Below are positions 47,737 to 56,124 of a stretch of DNA of 64,000 bases, in pieces. The notes beneath the pieces were generated by a model. The model did not search any database and was not told where the DNA came from. It saw only the letters and a list, made by a program, of their open reading frames with translations. This stretch comes from a virus. Where the stretch lies: positions 1-64,000 of the IMG/VR virus record IMGVR_UViG_3300045996_002689, one strand, 5' to 3'. The translations under genes and the position numbers were made by a program. The number at the start of each line of letters is the position of its first letter. The stretch's first letter is position 1.

Positions 47737-50700
47737 ATGTCAGAGGTGCTGACCAGGGCCATCAAGCGCACCCTGCAAAACGAATACAGGCGCAGCGTGC
47801 AAAAGCGTAGCGGCGTGCGCAAAGCCAGCATCAGCGCGGGCGCATCAGGCCGCGGCGCGGTGGTTGCCGCAGGACAGGTCTTTCCTGCCAGCAACATCAA
47901 CGCCACCGCAGGCGCGACTGTGGCCGTGCGCAATGTCGGGCGCATCGCCAATGCCCTCTACCAGCCGGACACCTCTTCTAGCCTTGTCTACAACATCGGC
48001 ACGCCTATCACCATCACGGGAGAGGGCGGCGGCGGGGGCGGCAGCACCCTGAGCGCGGGCGACGGCATCAGCATTGTGAGCAATGTGATCTCTGTCAACG
48101 TGCCCGCTATCATCGACAGCGCCAGGGCCATCTCCGTGACGGCAGGCAACCTGGGCCTCCAACTCAATGCCAACAGCGGTCTGCGCTATGGCAGCGGCGG
48201 CGGGCTGGAGATGGGCACGCTGGGCACAATTGCCTGGGACAGCCAGTCTATTATTTCAGGCACCAGCCACAACCACGCCATCGCAACCGTAGAGGATGCA
48301 GGGGCCAACGTCTCGCCCGTGCGCTCAATCTTGCGATCTTCAAGCTCAGGACACCTTGGACTTGGCGCACTAAGTTTAGGCGGCAACCTCACTTTTATTG
48401 ATACCGGCGGCGTAGGGCGCAGCATCGTTGGTACCACGGATTTGACCATTGCCAATGCGGGCGACTTGACCCTCAACCCCAACGGTAATGTTTACACACC
48501 AAACTCCCAGGAGGTGCGCGCCACCCTGATCCAAGACCTACCCACGGGCATCCTGGGCTACCGGCTGTGGGCGCGCCCTGAGTACCCCAACTACCAGCAA
48601 CTCACCATCGGCGCAATCAAGGCCGACGAGTTGTATGTGCGCGTCTTTGTAGCCGACGAGACGCGCATCGACCGCGGCGAAGAGTACTGGAGCAAGAGCT
48701 TTGGCCTGGTGCAGACGGACTTCGCCCTGCCCGCCATCGGCTCCACCGTCGACGTGTGGTTTGAAGATGCACCCGCCGCGATTGGCTTTAACCTCTTCTC
48801 CAATGGCGACTACCTGCTCATGCGCACGATTGATTGGGGCACGGGTTTGGTGGTGCAGAAAATCTGGTGGCAGGTTGCCGCCGCCAAGCTCGCCCAGGAA
48901 ACCACGGCCGCAAACGGCGTAGACAGGCAACGTTGGCGTATCCGGCGCATTGCGGGCGGAAGTACCACGGGTATCATCAAACGTGGCTCCTTGGCGCTTG
49001 ACGTGGGCGTGGTGGGGCAAGGGTGGATACATCTCAGCGCCCTCGATCAGGACGGCGGGCCTTTTATCCAGATCGGGGAGATGACCAGTGTTGCCACGGT
49101 GCCGCAGTTTGCCAACCGCGTGCGCATGGGAAACCTCAACGGCGTGGTGGGGATCAGCGAAGATTTTTGGGGCTTTGCGGCAGGCAACGAGCTTGGCCTG
49201 GGCATCACCCCCACCAGCGGCTTTAGTGGTTTTGTAGCAGGCAAGGCACCCGCCAGCGCAAGCGCCGCTACCAAAGCCTATGATGGCATGACGCTCTTCA
49301 ACACTGACCTGCGCCTCTACAGCGGGGCGAGCCAGGTGCTTGCCCTCTCGCGCCAGGATGGGCTGGTGATGAAGATCGACCCCACCCAGCAGGCAACGGC
49401 CTACCCGCAGATCAGGTGGTCGGACACGGTGCCCTACAGCAACGAGCGCGCTTTAATCACCGCCTGGGGCGTGACCGCTCGCACCGACATGATCTCCTTG
49501 GTCAGGAACCAGGCCGCGGGTGGGGTGGCGCACATGCAGATCGCCGCCACATCGCTGACGCAACTGGCGACCCTGCACCTGGACAGCTTCCCCTATGCCA
49601 GCCTCACCACGGCGCTAAGTGGCAACAACCCCTCTTTTGTGGTGAGCGGCAACTTTGTCGGCGTTGGCTTTAACCCGCCAACGTTAATGCCCGCCTCGCG
49701 TCTGCATGTCTACGAGAGCAACGCCAACACCAATGAAGCGGTGGGGGTGCTGATCGAGCAGGCCAGCACGGGAGACGCCGTGCTGCATTGGAAGTTGACC
49801 ACGGGCGGCAGGGTATTTAGCGCAGGCATTGATAATTCGGCGGGCGACGTGTGGAAGTTGTCGGCCAATTCGTCTTTGGGTGTGACTGACTTTATCGTGG
49901 TAGACCCAACCACCGGTGTTGTCACCATCAATGGCCTTAGCGGGGGAAGCTCATCGTCGGGACTAATCGCCGGTGATGGCATTGACATCGCAGGCTCCAC
50001 CATCAGCGTGGACACGACAGTGGCGCGCTCAGGTTGGCTGGTCAACGCGGGCAACGGACTGTCAGGCGGCGGCGGTTTGGTGGCGGGCGGCATCACGCTT
50101 GATATTGTCGGGGTAGTAGGAGGGGGCATCAGCGTCAACGCCAACAGCATCGGCGTGGACAACACCGTCGTGCGCACGACTCAGCAGGTGATCGCAGGCA
50201 ATGGGCTGGCAGGCGGCGGCGCGCTCACGGGCAACGTCACGCTTGATATTGGCGGGGGCAACGGCATTACCGTACTAGCCAACAGCATCGAAGCCAAGCC
50301 CCACCCCGCGGGCGGCTTAAATGTGGACGGCGCTGGCCTCTACATCGACCCCTCGTTTGTGGGCGGGGGCTTGGCGCTCTCGCCTACCTGGGTAGCCTCT
50401 GTGGGCGCGGGCAACGGCATCAGCGTGTTGGCCGACAGCATCGAGATCAAGTTGCTCTCGCCCTTTGCGGGCCTTACCGTGGACTCGCTGGGGTTGCGCG
50501 TGCGCGATGACATCGCGGGCAACGGCCTGCTTATGTCTAGCTCTAAGATCATCGACCTGGTGGCGGGCAACGGCTCGCTGACCGTGGGGGCCGACAACGT
50601 AGTAGTGAACTATGCGCACAACTGGCCGTGGACGGGCGACCATACCTTTAGCACGGGAACGGTAAGGTTTAACACCACGCCCCAGGTCAACGCCAACTTG

Positions 50701-53700
50701 AACTTCCTGGGCGTGCGCAACATCACCTCCAATGACACCCTGGGCATCTCGCCCACAGGCGACCTGTGGATAACCCCCAGCGACCTGGTTGTCCTGCCCA
50801 TCGCCAAGGAACTGCGCAGCGAGCTTTTTAATGACCTGCCTACCGGCATCGACGGCATGCGTCTCTTTAACTCCGCCGCCAACCACAAGAACCTGACGCT
50901 GCACGGCATCAAGGCCGACGAGCTTTATGTCAGGGTTTTTGTGGCCGACGAGACACGCATTGATAGGGGGGAAGAGTACTGGAGCAAGAGCTTTGGCCTT
51001 GTCGAAGAGGAATCTCCTGGGCTACCTCCCCTTGGCTCCACCTTCGACGTGTGGCTTGAGGACGCGCCAGGCGTCGGGCCATTTGCGCTCTTTACGGCAG
51101 GGGATTACATCCTGGTGCGCACGATTGACTGGAGCGTTGGCCTTGTCGTGATGATGGTATGGTTGCAGGTGGTTGACGGCGGCGGCGCGGGCGGCGACTG
51201 GATTTTACGCGATGACGCCAACGACCGCCAGAAGTGGCGCTTGCGGCGTCTCGGCGGCGGCAGCGTAGGCTACACCTTTAAGAAGGGCACGCTCCTATTG
51301 GATGTGGGCACGCTGGGTCAGGGCTGGATACACCTGTCGGCGCTTGAGCAGGACGGCGGGCCATTTATCCAGGTGGGCGACATGACCAGCCTGCTGGGTG
51401 GCATCCCGCAATTTACCAACCGCGTGCGCATGGGCAACCTGAGCGGTACAGTGGGCATCGCTGAGGACTTTTGGGGCTTTGCCGCAGGCAATAACCTGGG
51501 AAGGCTCCCCAGCGATGTCGCCAATCCCTTTAGCGGCATTGTCGCAGGCAGGTCGAGTTCGGGAACGCATCCCTACGATGGCATGGCGCTCTTCAACGTT
51601 GACCTGGAGATGTATAGCGGCGGCTCGCTCATGGCAAGGTTTAACAACACCACGGGGCTGACGCTTGACTTTGACATTGCGCCGGACGCTACCGTGGGCC
51701 GCTTTATCCGCTGGCAGGATGACCCGCGTGTTCACGACCCCAACTCCAACGCCCGCATCGGCGCGTGGAAGGATGTCAACACGGGGCGCAATCGCCTGGG
51801 CTTGCTCGCCATCGATCCGGCAGGCAACCCGATCATCGACAGCTACATCGAGAACAACACCAGCGGGCAGACTGCCACTACCTACTTCTCGCTGGACGAG
51901 TATCGCATGGACTTCTTTAGCGGCGGCGGATCGTTCCGTGTTCTCAGCGACGGCAAAACACTTATCGGGGGAATATCGTCGCCCGACCCGCTCTCAAGGC
52001 TTCATGTTTACGACAATAACTCCGAGACAGGGATCGCCGCAGGACTACTCATCGAGCAGGATGGCGCGGGCGGCGATGCGGTCTTACATTGGCGCTTGAC
52101 CGATGAGGCCAACTGGTCGGCTGGCATCGACAACGACGCCTCAAACGGCTGGAAGCTCTCTAACTCCACGACGCTGGGCACCAACCCGATTATCTCCGCC
52201 GCCACATCCGGTTTTGTGGGCATCAGCGCCGCTCTGCCCGAAGTCTCCTTGGATGTGCGTGGGGACAGCGCCATTCGCCACCGTCTCGCCAGCGTCACCG
52301 CGGGCGGCGTTTATGTGCAGAGCATCCTGCACGGTTCTTCCCTGGACTTTGCGCGTGTCTCTTTTGCCCACAATGCCCGCTACGATCCCGCCACGCGCAC
52401 CTGGATCACGGAGTTTACGGGGGGTAGCGATGCTTCGGCCATGATCGTGCGCAACGGCGGCGGCTTTGACTGGATCATCCACCCCAGCGCGACAAGTCCT
52501 ATGAGCAATACCAGCTTCATGGGCGGCAGGCGCATGGCGCTCTCGCCTGGGGCGGAGCTTCGCGTGGGCTTGTCGCTCAAGGTGGGCGATGCGGCTCTGA
52601 ATGTGGCGTCCTCCATCCTTCACGTTTATGAGAATAACTCCAACACGGGCACGGCGGCAGGCGCAACCATCGAGCAGGCGGGCGGCGGCGATGCGCTCTT
52701 GAGATTTTTGGTCTTGGGACAGGGCTGGACAACTGGCATCGACAACACCGACAAAGCCTATAAGATTACCGCAGGAACGGTAAACATCGACATCAACCCC
52801 GTACTGACCCTCACCACAGGGCGCAGCGCGGGCATCAACACGCCCGCTCCTGGACTCAACATCGTCGGCTCGTTTGACTACAACCCAGGCAATGTTTTGC
52901 AGATCAATTCCACAGGCGGCGCATCGGTGATCGTGCATGGCGACAACGGTTCGACCGTGGACATGGTGACTATCGCCAATGCTCCCAACGAGCGGTGGTT
53001 CCGTTATGGGCTATTTGGCGGCGGCAAAACCAACTACCAGAGCATCAACGACACAGGCGCAATTGTCCACCAGTTTATGACGCTTGACCACACCACAGGC
53101 TACATCGGTCTTGACGAGGTAAACCCAGGAGCCAAGCTGGAGATTGCCAGCCAAACCGACGCTATCATCCAGCCCGCGGTGCGCGCCGTGGTTTATGGCA
53201 GCGGAGCCTATCACTTTATGGGCAGGCGCGCGCTCAACACGCAGGGAGTCCCTGTTGCCGTGACCAGCGGGCAGACCCTCCTTTCGATTGGCGCTCAGGG
53301 TTATCTAAACAACGGCACATGGCCCAGCAGCACGGTCGCCGCCTCACTACATGCGGTTGCCGCGCAGACCCACAGCCCGACCGCACAGGGAGCCAAGTGG
53401 CAATTCTTTGTCACCAAGATCAATACCACGACCACATCCGTGGCGCTTGACCTGGGCGATGACCGCCAGTTCTTTGCCCCTGGGGTGGACAGCCACGTCA
53501 CCGCCGCCGCCCCCAATGTCAATGTCGAAACCGGCACGGGAAGCGGCTGGCTCAGACGCTCGACCAGCAGCCGTCTCTACAAACGCGACATTCGCGATCT
53601 CAACCCCGACGCCAAATTTATTGACAAGCTGCGTCCCGTGTTGTACAGACCGCGCACCGATGTGGGCGGCGGCAACCGTGATTTTGTCGGGCTAATCGCA

Positions 53701-53856
53701 GAGGAAGTAGTAGACGCAGGCGGCAGGGACTACGTGTTCTTTGGAGAGAAAGACCAGCCGGAGGGTGTGATGTACGACAGGTTGGTGGTGGTCGCCATCT
53801 CCGAGTTGCAGTCCTTACGGCGCAGGGTCAGCGAGCTTGAAGCCCGTCTGAATTAA
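47737..53856 (+). CDS. 2039-aa tail fibre with internal duplication and S74 chaperone
   Basis: The longest gene. It has a helical N-terminal tip (about 1-35) for hub binding, Gly-rich beta repeats (GDGISIVSNVISVNVPA type), a module at about 290-500 repeated at about 1055-1275 (both contain KADELYVRVFVADETRIDRG and EDFWGFAAGN), and spacer repeats like AGNGLSGGGGLVAGGITLDI. The last about 100 residues form an intramolecular chaperone of peptidase family S74: SSRLYKRDI, LRPVLYRP, VGLIAEEV, a YDRL and a C-terminal coiled coil. Ser about 1945 and Lys about 1949 have the i, i+4 spacing of the self-cleaving dyad. It is the main receptor-binding fibre. Confidence 0.85.
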   Translation: MSEVLTRAIKRTLQNEYRRSVQKRSGVRKASISAGASGRGAVVAAGQVFPASNINATAGATVAVRNVGRIANALYQPDTSSSLVYNIGTPITITGEGGGGGGSTLSAGDGISIVSNVISVNVPAIIDSARAISVTAGNLGLQLNANSGLRYGSGGGLEMGTLGTIAWDSQSIISGTSHNHAIATVEDAGANVSPVRSILRSSSSGHLGLGALSLGGNLTFIDTGGVGRSIVGTTDLTIANAGDLTLNPNGNVYTPNSQEVRATLIQDLPTGILGYRLWARPEYPNYQQLTIGAIKADELYVRVFVADETRIDRGEEYWSKSFGLVQTDFALPAIGSTVDVWFEDAPAAIGFNLFSNGDYLLMRTIDWGTGLVVQKIWWQVAAAKLAQETTAANGVDRQRWRIRRIAGGSTTGIIKRGSLALDVGVVGQGWIHLSALDQDGGPFIQIGEMTSVATVPQFANRVRMGNLNGVVGISEDFWGFAAGNELGLGITPTSGFSGFVAGKAPASASAATKAYDGMTLFNTDLRLYSGASQVLALSRQDGLVMKIDPTQQATAYPQIRWSDTVPYSNERALITAWGVTARTDMISLVRNQAAGGVAHMQIAATSLTQLATLHLDSFPYASLTTALSGNNPSFVVSGNFVGVGFNPPTLMPASRLHVYESNANTNEAVGVLIEQASTGDAVLHWKLTTGGRVFSAGIDNSAGDVWKLSANSSLGVTDFIVVDPTTGVVTINGLSGGSSSSGLIAGDGIDIAGSTISVDTTVARSGWLVNAGNGLSGGGGLVAGGITLDIVGVVGGGISVNANSIGVDNTVVRTTQQVIAGNGLAGGGALTGNVTLDIGGGNGITVLANSIEAKPHPAGGLNVDGAGLYIDPSFVGGGLALSPTWVASVGAGNGISVLADSIEIKLLSPFAGLTVDSLGLRVRDDIAGNGLLMSSSKIIDLVAGNGSLTVGADNVVVNYAHNWPWTGDHTFSTGTVRFNTTPQVNANLNFLGVRNITSNDTLGISPTGDLWITPSDLVVLPIAKELRSELFNDLPTGIDGMRLFNSAANHKNLTLHGIKADELYVRVFVADETRIDRGEEYWSKSFGLVEEESPGLPPLGSTFDVWLEDAPGVGPFALFTAGDYILVRTIDWSVGLVVMMVWLQVVDGGGAGGDWILRDDANDRQKWRLRRLGGGSVGYTFKKGTLLLDVGTLGQGWIHLSALEQDGGPFIQVGDMTSLLGGIPQFTNRVRMGNLSGTVGIAEDFWGFAAGNNLGRLPSDVANPFSGIVAGRSSSGTHPYDGMALFNVDLEMYSGGSLMARFNNTTGLTLDFDIAPDATVGRFIRWQDDPRVHDPNSNARIGAWKDVNTGRNRLGLLAIDPAGNPIIDSYIENNTSGQTATTYFSLDEYRMDFFSGGGSFRVLSDGKTLIGGISSPDPLSRLHVYDNNSETGIAAGLLIEQDGAGGDAVLHWRLTDEANWSAGIDNDASNGWKLSNSTTLGTNPIISAATSGFVGISAALPEVSLDVRGDSAIRHRLASVTAGGVYVQSILHGSSLDFARVSFAHNARYDPATRTWITEFTGGSDASAMIVRNGGGFDWIIHPSATSPMSNTSFMGGRRMALSPGAELRVGLSLKVGDAALNVASSILHVYENNSNTGTAAGATIEQAGGGDALLRFLVLGQGWTTGIDNTDKAYKITAGTVNIDINPVLTLTTGRSAGINTPAPGLNIVGSFDYNPGNVLQINSTGGASVIVHGDNGSTVDMVTIANAPNERWFRYGLFGGGKTNYQSINDTGAIVHQFMTLDHTTGYIGLDEVNPGAKLEIASQTDAIIQPAVRAVVYGSGAYHFMGRRALNTQGVPVAVTSGQTLLSIGAQGYLNNGTWPSSTVAASLHAVAAQTHSPTAQGAKWQFFVTKINTTTTSVALDLGDDRQFFAPGVDSHVTAAAPNVNVETGTGSGWLRRSTSSRLYKRDIRDLNPDAKFIDKLRPVLYRPRTDVGGGNRDFVGLIAEEVVDAGGRDYVFFGEKDQPEGVMYDRLVVVAISELQSLRRRVSELEARLN

Positions 53857-53876
53857 AATCTGGGTTGTGTTATAGT
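53848..53876 (+). promoter_or_regulatory. Possible separate promoter before the CHAT cluster
   Basis: CTGAAT (53848-53853), a 17-base spacer and TATAGT (53871-53876) overlap the end of the fibre gene and precede the ATG at 53892. The -10 is good, the -35 weak. It could let the following genes be expressed apart from the late operon, as in morons. Confidence 0.4.
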
Positions 53877-53891
53877 TAGCGAGGTAAGTCC

Positions 53892-54203
53892 ATGAGACAA
53901 AATCACCAAAGCCGCAAGCAAGCCAGGAGAGATAAAATGGCCGAACAAGAAGTCAAGAAAACAACCCGCAATTTTAGCGAAGATATTGTCACCGAGAAGA
54001 TCAAGGGTTTTCGCCAAGGGCTGCTGGAGATGCGCGAGCAACGCAACGCCTACCAGGAAGCCATAGATGACCTAGAGACACGCATCGCACGCACAGAAGG
54101 GGCGCTATTGGCGCTACAAGAACTGGTGCAGCCCACCGAGTCGCAAATGGCGCAGCTACCGCCCGCGCCCGTGATCGAGGCCAATGGAGATAAGCAAGAG
54201 TAA
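53892..54203 (+). CDS. Small coiled-coil protein with two good starts
   Basis: A 103-aa protein. The ATG at 53892 has GAGGTAAGTCC and a second in-frame ATG at 53937 has AGGAGAGATAAA, so two forms may be made. Residues about 40-80 form a coiled coil (MREQRNAYQEAIDDLETRIA), and the tail is Pro/Glu-rich. It sits two bases before the CHAT gene and may be its partner or a tail chaperone. Confidence 0.55.
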   Translation: MRQNHQSRKQARRDKMAEQEVKKTTRNFSEDIVTEKIKGFRQGLLEMREQRNAYQEAIDDLETRIARTEGALLALQELVQPTESQMAQLPPAPVIEANGDKQE

Positions 54204-54205
54204 AA

Positions 54206-55045
54206 GTGCCTTTTTACAGATCGCTTGTGGTCGCACCCAGGACGCCGCAACTGCCCGCGCTGCAATACTCTGAACGAGAGGCGGCGGCGGTTGTCAGCGC
54301 GCTCAAGGCGAGCTTGCTCCAGGGAGAGGTCACAGGCGATCAGTTGATCACCGAGTTGCAGAAGGGTTATGACATCGTGTGGTTCATCACGCACGGCGAC
54401 GAAAACGGCATCGCCCTGACCAATGAGTTTATTACTGCATCTCAACTGACGCAGGCTGTTCGATCCAGCCGCGCTAAACTTATTGTGCTAAACACATGCA
54501 GCAGCCACAAGGTTGCCGCCAGAATCCACAACGAGTTGCGCACGTATTTGATATGCACGCTGCGGGATGTGCTAGACCAAAATGCCTACTACACGGGGAG
54601 ACTGTTGGCGGCGGCGCTAGGCGGGGGAGCAACCTTCCGCGCCGCCTTTAATGCGGCAATCCCAGGAGGCAACGAGGACTACCTGTACTTTCCTGGCGAT
54701 TTCGAGGAACAGGGCGCTATGTCACCCCCACCGCTAAGAGATACGCCGCCCAGCGGCGCAGGCACACCCGTAACCCAAGAGGATTTGCGCGAGATGCTGG
54801 AGCGCATCGACGCCATTGTCTTTGGGAGCGCACGCTGGCAGATTGTCGGGCTGGTCGAGTCCAACCGCATTTTAGGCGAGAAGGTGCAGGTACTCACGCG
54901 CGAGCTTGACACCACCAAGGCGGAGATGAAACTAACGCGCGAAACCATCCGCACGCTCAAGATATGGCTGATCCTGATCTCGGTCTTGTCGGTGCTGATG
55001 CTGGTGGCGCTCTTTATCCAGACCTTCCGGCCAGGAGGTGCATAG
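54206..55045 (+). CDS. CHAT-type caspase-like protease with coiled coil and membrane anchor
   Basis: A 279-aa protein from a GTG. Residues about 1-165 form a caspase-like CHAT domain: YSEREAAAVVSALKAS start, IVWFITHGDENGIAL with catalytic His63, LIVLNTCSS with catalytic Cys98, and YYTGRLLAAALGGGATFRAA with the closing helix. A Pro-rich linker (about 172-190) leads to a coiled coil (about 190-250) and one membrane helix (252-272) at the very C-terminus, so the protease faces the cytoplasm. CHAT proteases act in bacterial defence and programmed death, for example in TPR-CHAT and gasdermin systems. Its place between fibre and lysis genes is typical of prophage cargo. A defence or superinfection-exclusion role is inference. 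Confidence 0.8.
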   Translation: MPFYRSLVVAPRTPQLPALQYSEREAAAVVSALKASLLQGEVTGDQLITELQKGYDIVWFITHGDENGIALTNEFITASQLTQAVRSSRAKLIVLNTCSSHKVAARIHNELRTYLICTLRDVLDQNAYYTGRLLAAALGGGATFRAAFNAAIPGGNEDYLYFPGDFEEQGAMSPPPLRDTPPSGAGTPVTQEDLREMLERIDAIVFGSARWQIVGLVESNRILGEKVQVLTRELDTTKAEMKLTRETIRTLKIWLILISVLSVLMLVALFIQTFRPGGA

Positions 55046-55555
55046 ATGTCACCCCTACGATCTCTTGTCCAGGCAGGGCACGCAAGCGCCGCCTTTTTGC
55101 GCCAGTTCGTCTACATCGTCGCCCTGGCATTGGTGTTGGTCGCCGCCATCATTGCCGCCGCCTGGGTTTATCGGGCCTGCTGTAACGTCCCCCCCATCCA
55201 GATCGAGATGCTGGACGCCCCCTCTCGCCAATACTGCCCTGGGGACACCATCAACTCGCGTGTCCGCGTGACCATCACGGCAACTACCCTGCGCTATATG
55301 TACCGCAGCGTCATGGACGAAGGCGAGAACTACAGCTTCTTTGGCACAGAAGAGAGTGTGCCGCCCTCCAACCAGCCGCGTCCCACCATCTATGTCTTTT
55401 CGTGGCCGTGGACGGTGCCCGATCTGCCGCCTGGCACCTACCACCTGGTCACGGGCGGACGCGGGCACGAAACCGACGAGTTGCCGGTGAGCGACAGCGT
55501 TGACTTTATCATCAAAACGGGATGCCCTCCCCTAGAAGGGCAGGAGAAACAATGA
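55046..55555 (+). CDS. Membrane-anchored extracytoplasmic beta-sandwich protein
   Basis: A 169-aa protein whose ATG touches the stop of the CHAT gene. An N-terminal membrane helix (about 21-43, VYIVALALVLVAAIIAAAWV) is followed by a Cys-Cys and an Ig-like beta domain (about 50-155) with PPGTYHLVTGG. It would hang outside the membrane. The tight coupling suggests it works with the CHAT protein, for example as its outer sensor; this is inference. Confidence 0.65.
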   Translation: MSPLRSLVQAGHASAAFLRQFVYIVALALVLVAAIIAAAWVYRACCNVPPIQIEMLDAPSRQYCPGDTINSRVRVTITATTLRYMYRSVMDEGENYSFFGTEESVPPSNQPRPTIYVFSWPWTVPDLPPGTYHLVTGGRGHETDELPVSDSVDFIIKTGCPPLEGQEKQ

Positions 55556-55902
55556 AAACCGACTGGACAAAAGACGTGAGGTTGCCAGGCATCCTGTATG
55601 TGGTGATCCTGGTGGGCGGCACCTGGTACGCCGAGAACTACCTGAGCGACCCCAGGTGGCTGGAGGCCATTCTTTTGGTTGCGCCGATCATCGGCAAGAT
55701 CATCTTTCCAGGCACGGGCCAGATGGAAGGCGTGCTGAACTTAGCCAAACAAATTTTGTCCGTGCTGCCGCCTGCGCCGCGCCATGTGCGTGTGGCACCT
55801 GGGGAGAGCGCCCCGCCCACCCTGCAACCCTCCGTGGGCGTAGACTCGCGCGATATCGAGAAGCTCAAACCTAACAAGGTCGCTCGCATGTTTTTGGGGT
55901 AG
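55552..55902 (+). CDS. Membrane protein, holin-like
   Basis: A 116-aa protein starting at the ATG that overlaps the previous stop, with GGGCAGGAGAAACA upstream. Two hydrophobic segments (about 12-30, GILYVVILVGGTWYAENYL, and 36-54) and a hydrophilic C-terminus fit a class II holin or a holin partner. It lies two genes before the endolysin. Confidence 0.6.
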   Translation: MKTDWTKDVRLPGILYVVILVGGTWYAENYLSDPRWLEAILLVAPIIGKIIFPGTGQMEGVLNLAKQILSVLPPAPRHVRVAPGESAPPTLQPSVGVDSRDIEKLKPNKVARMFLG

Positions 55903-55920
55903 AAAGAGGCACAAAACATC

Positions 55921-56124
55921 ATGGACGGACTCTTTGGGTTTTTGGTAGGGCTGATTGTCTTTCTGATTGTCGCGGCACTCCTGTGGAAGGCGTTGGAGAA
56001 AATCCTGGGCAAGTTTGCCTTAGATGCCGACATCAAGACCTGGATACAGGTCATCGTGCTGGTTGTGATCGCGCTGGCGATCTGGTACTACTTTGGGCAT
56101 TACGTGGGGTTGCCCCCTCGATGA
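55921..56124 (+). CDS. Small two-span membrane protein, probable holin
   Basis: A 67-aa protein with helices at about 3-24 (LFGFLVGLIVFLIVAALLW) and 41-60 (WIQVIVLVVIALAIWYYFG), separated by a charged loop with KALEKILGKF. Size, topology and a four-base overlap with the endolysin gene fit a holin that releases the lysin or collapses the membrane potential. Confidence 0.7.
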   Translation: MDGLFGFLVGLIVFLIVAALLWKALEKILGKFALDADIKTWIQVIVLVVIALAIWYYFGHYVGLPPR

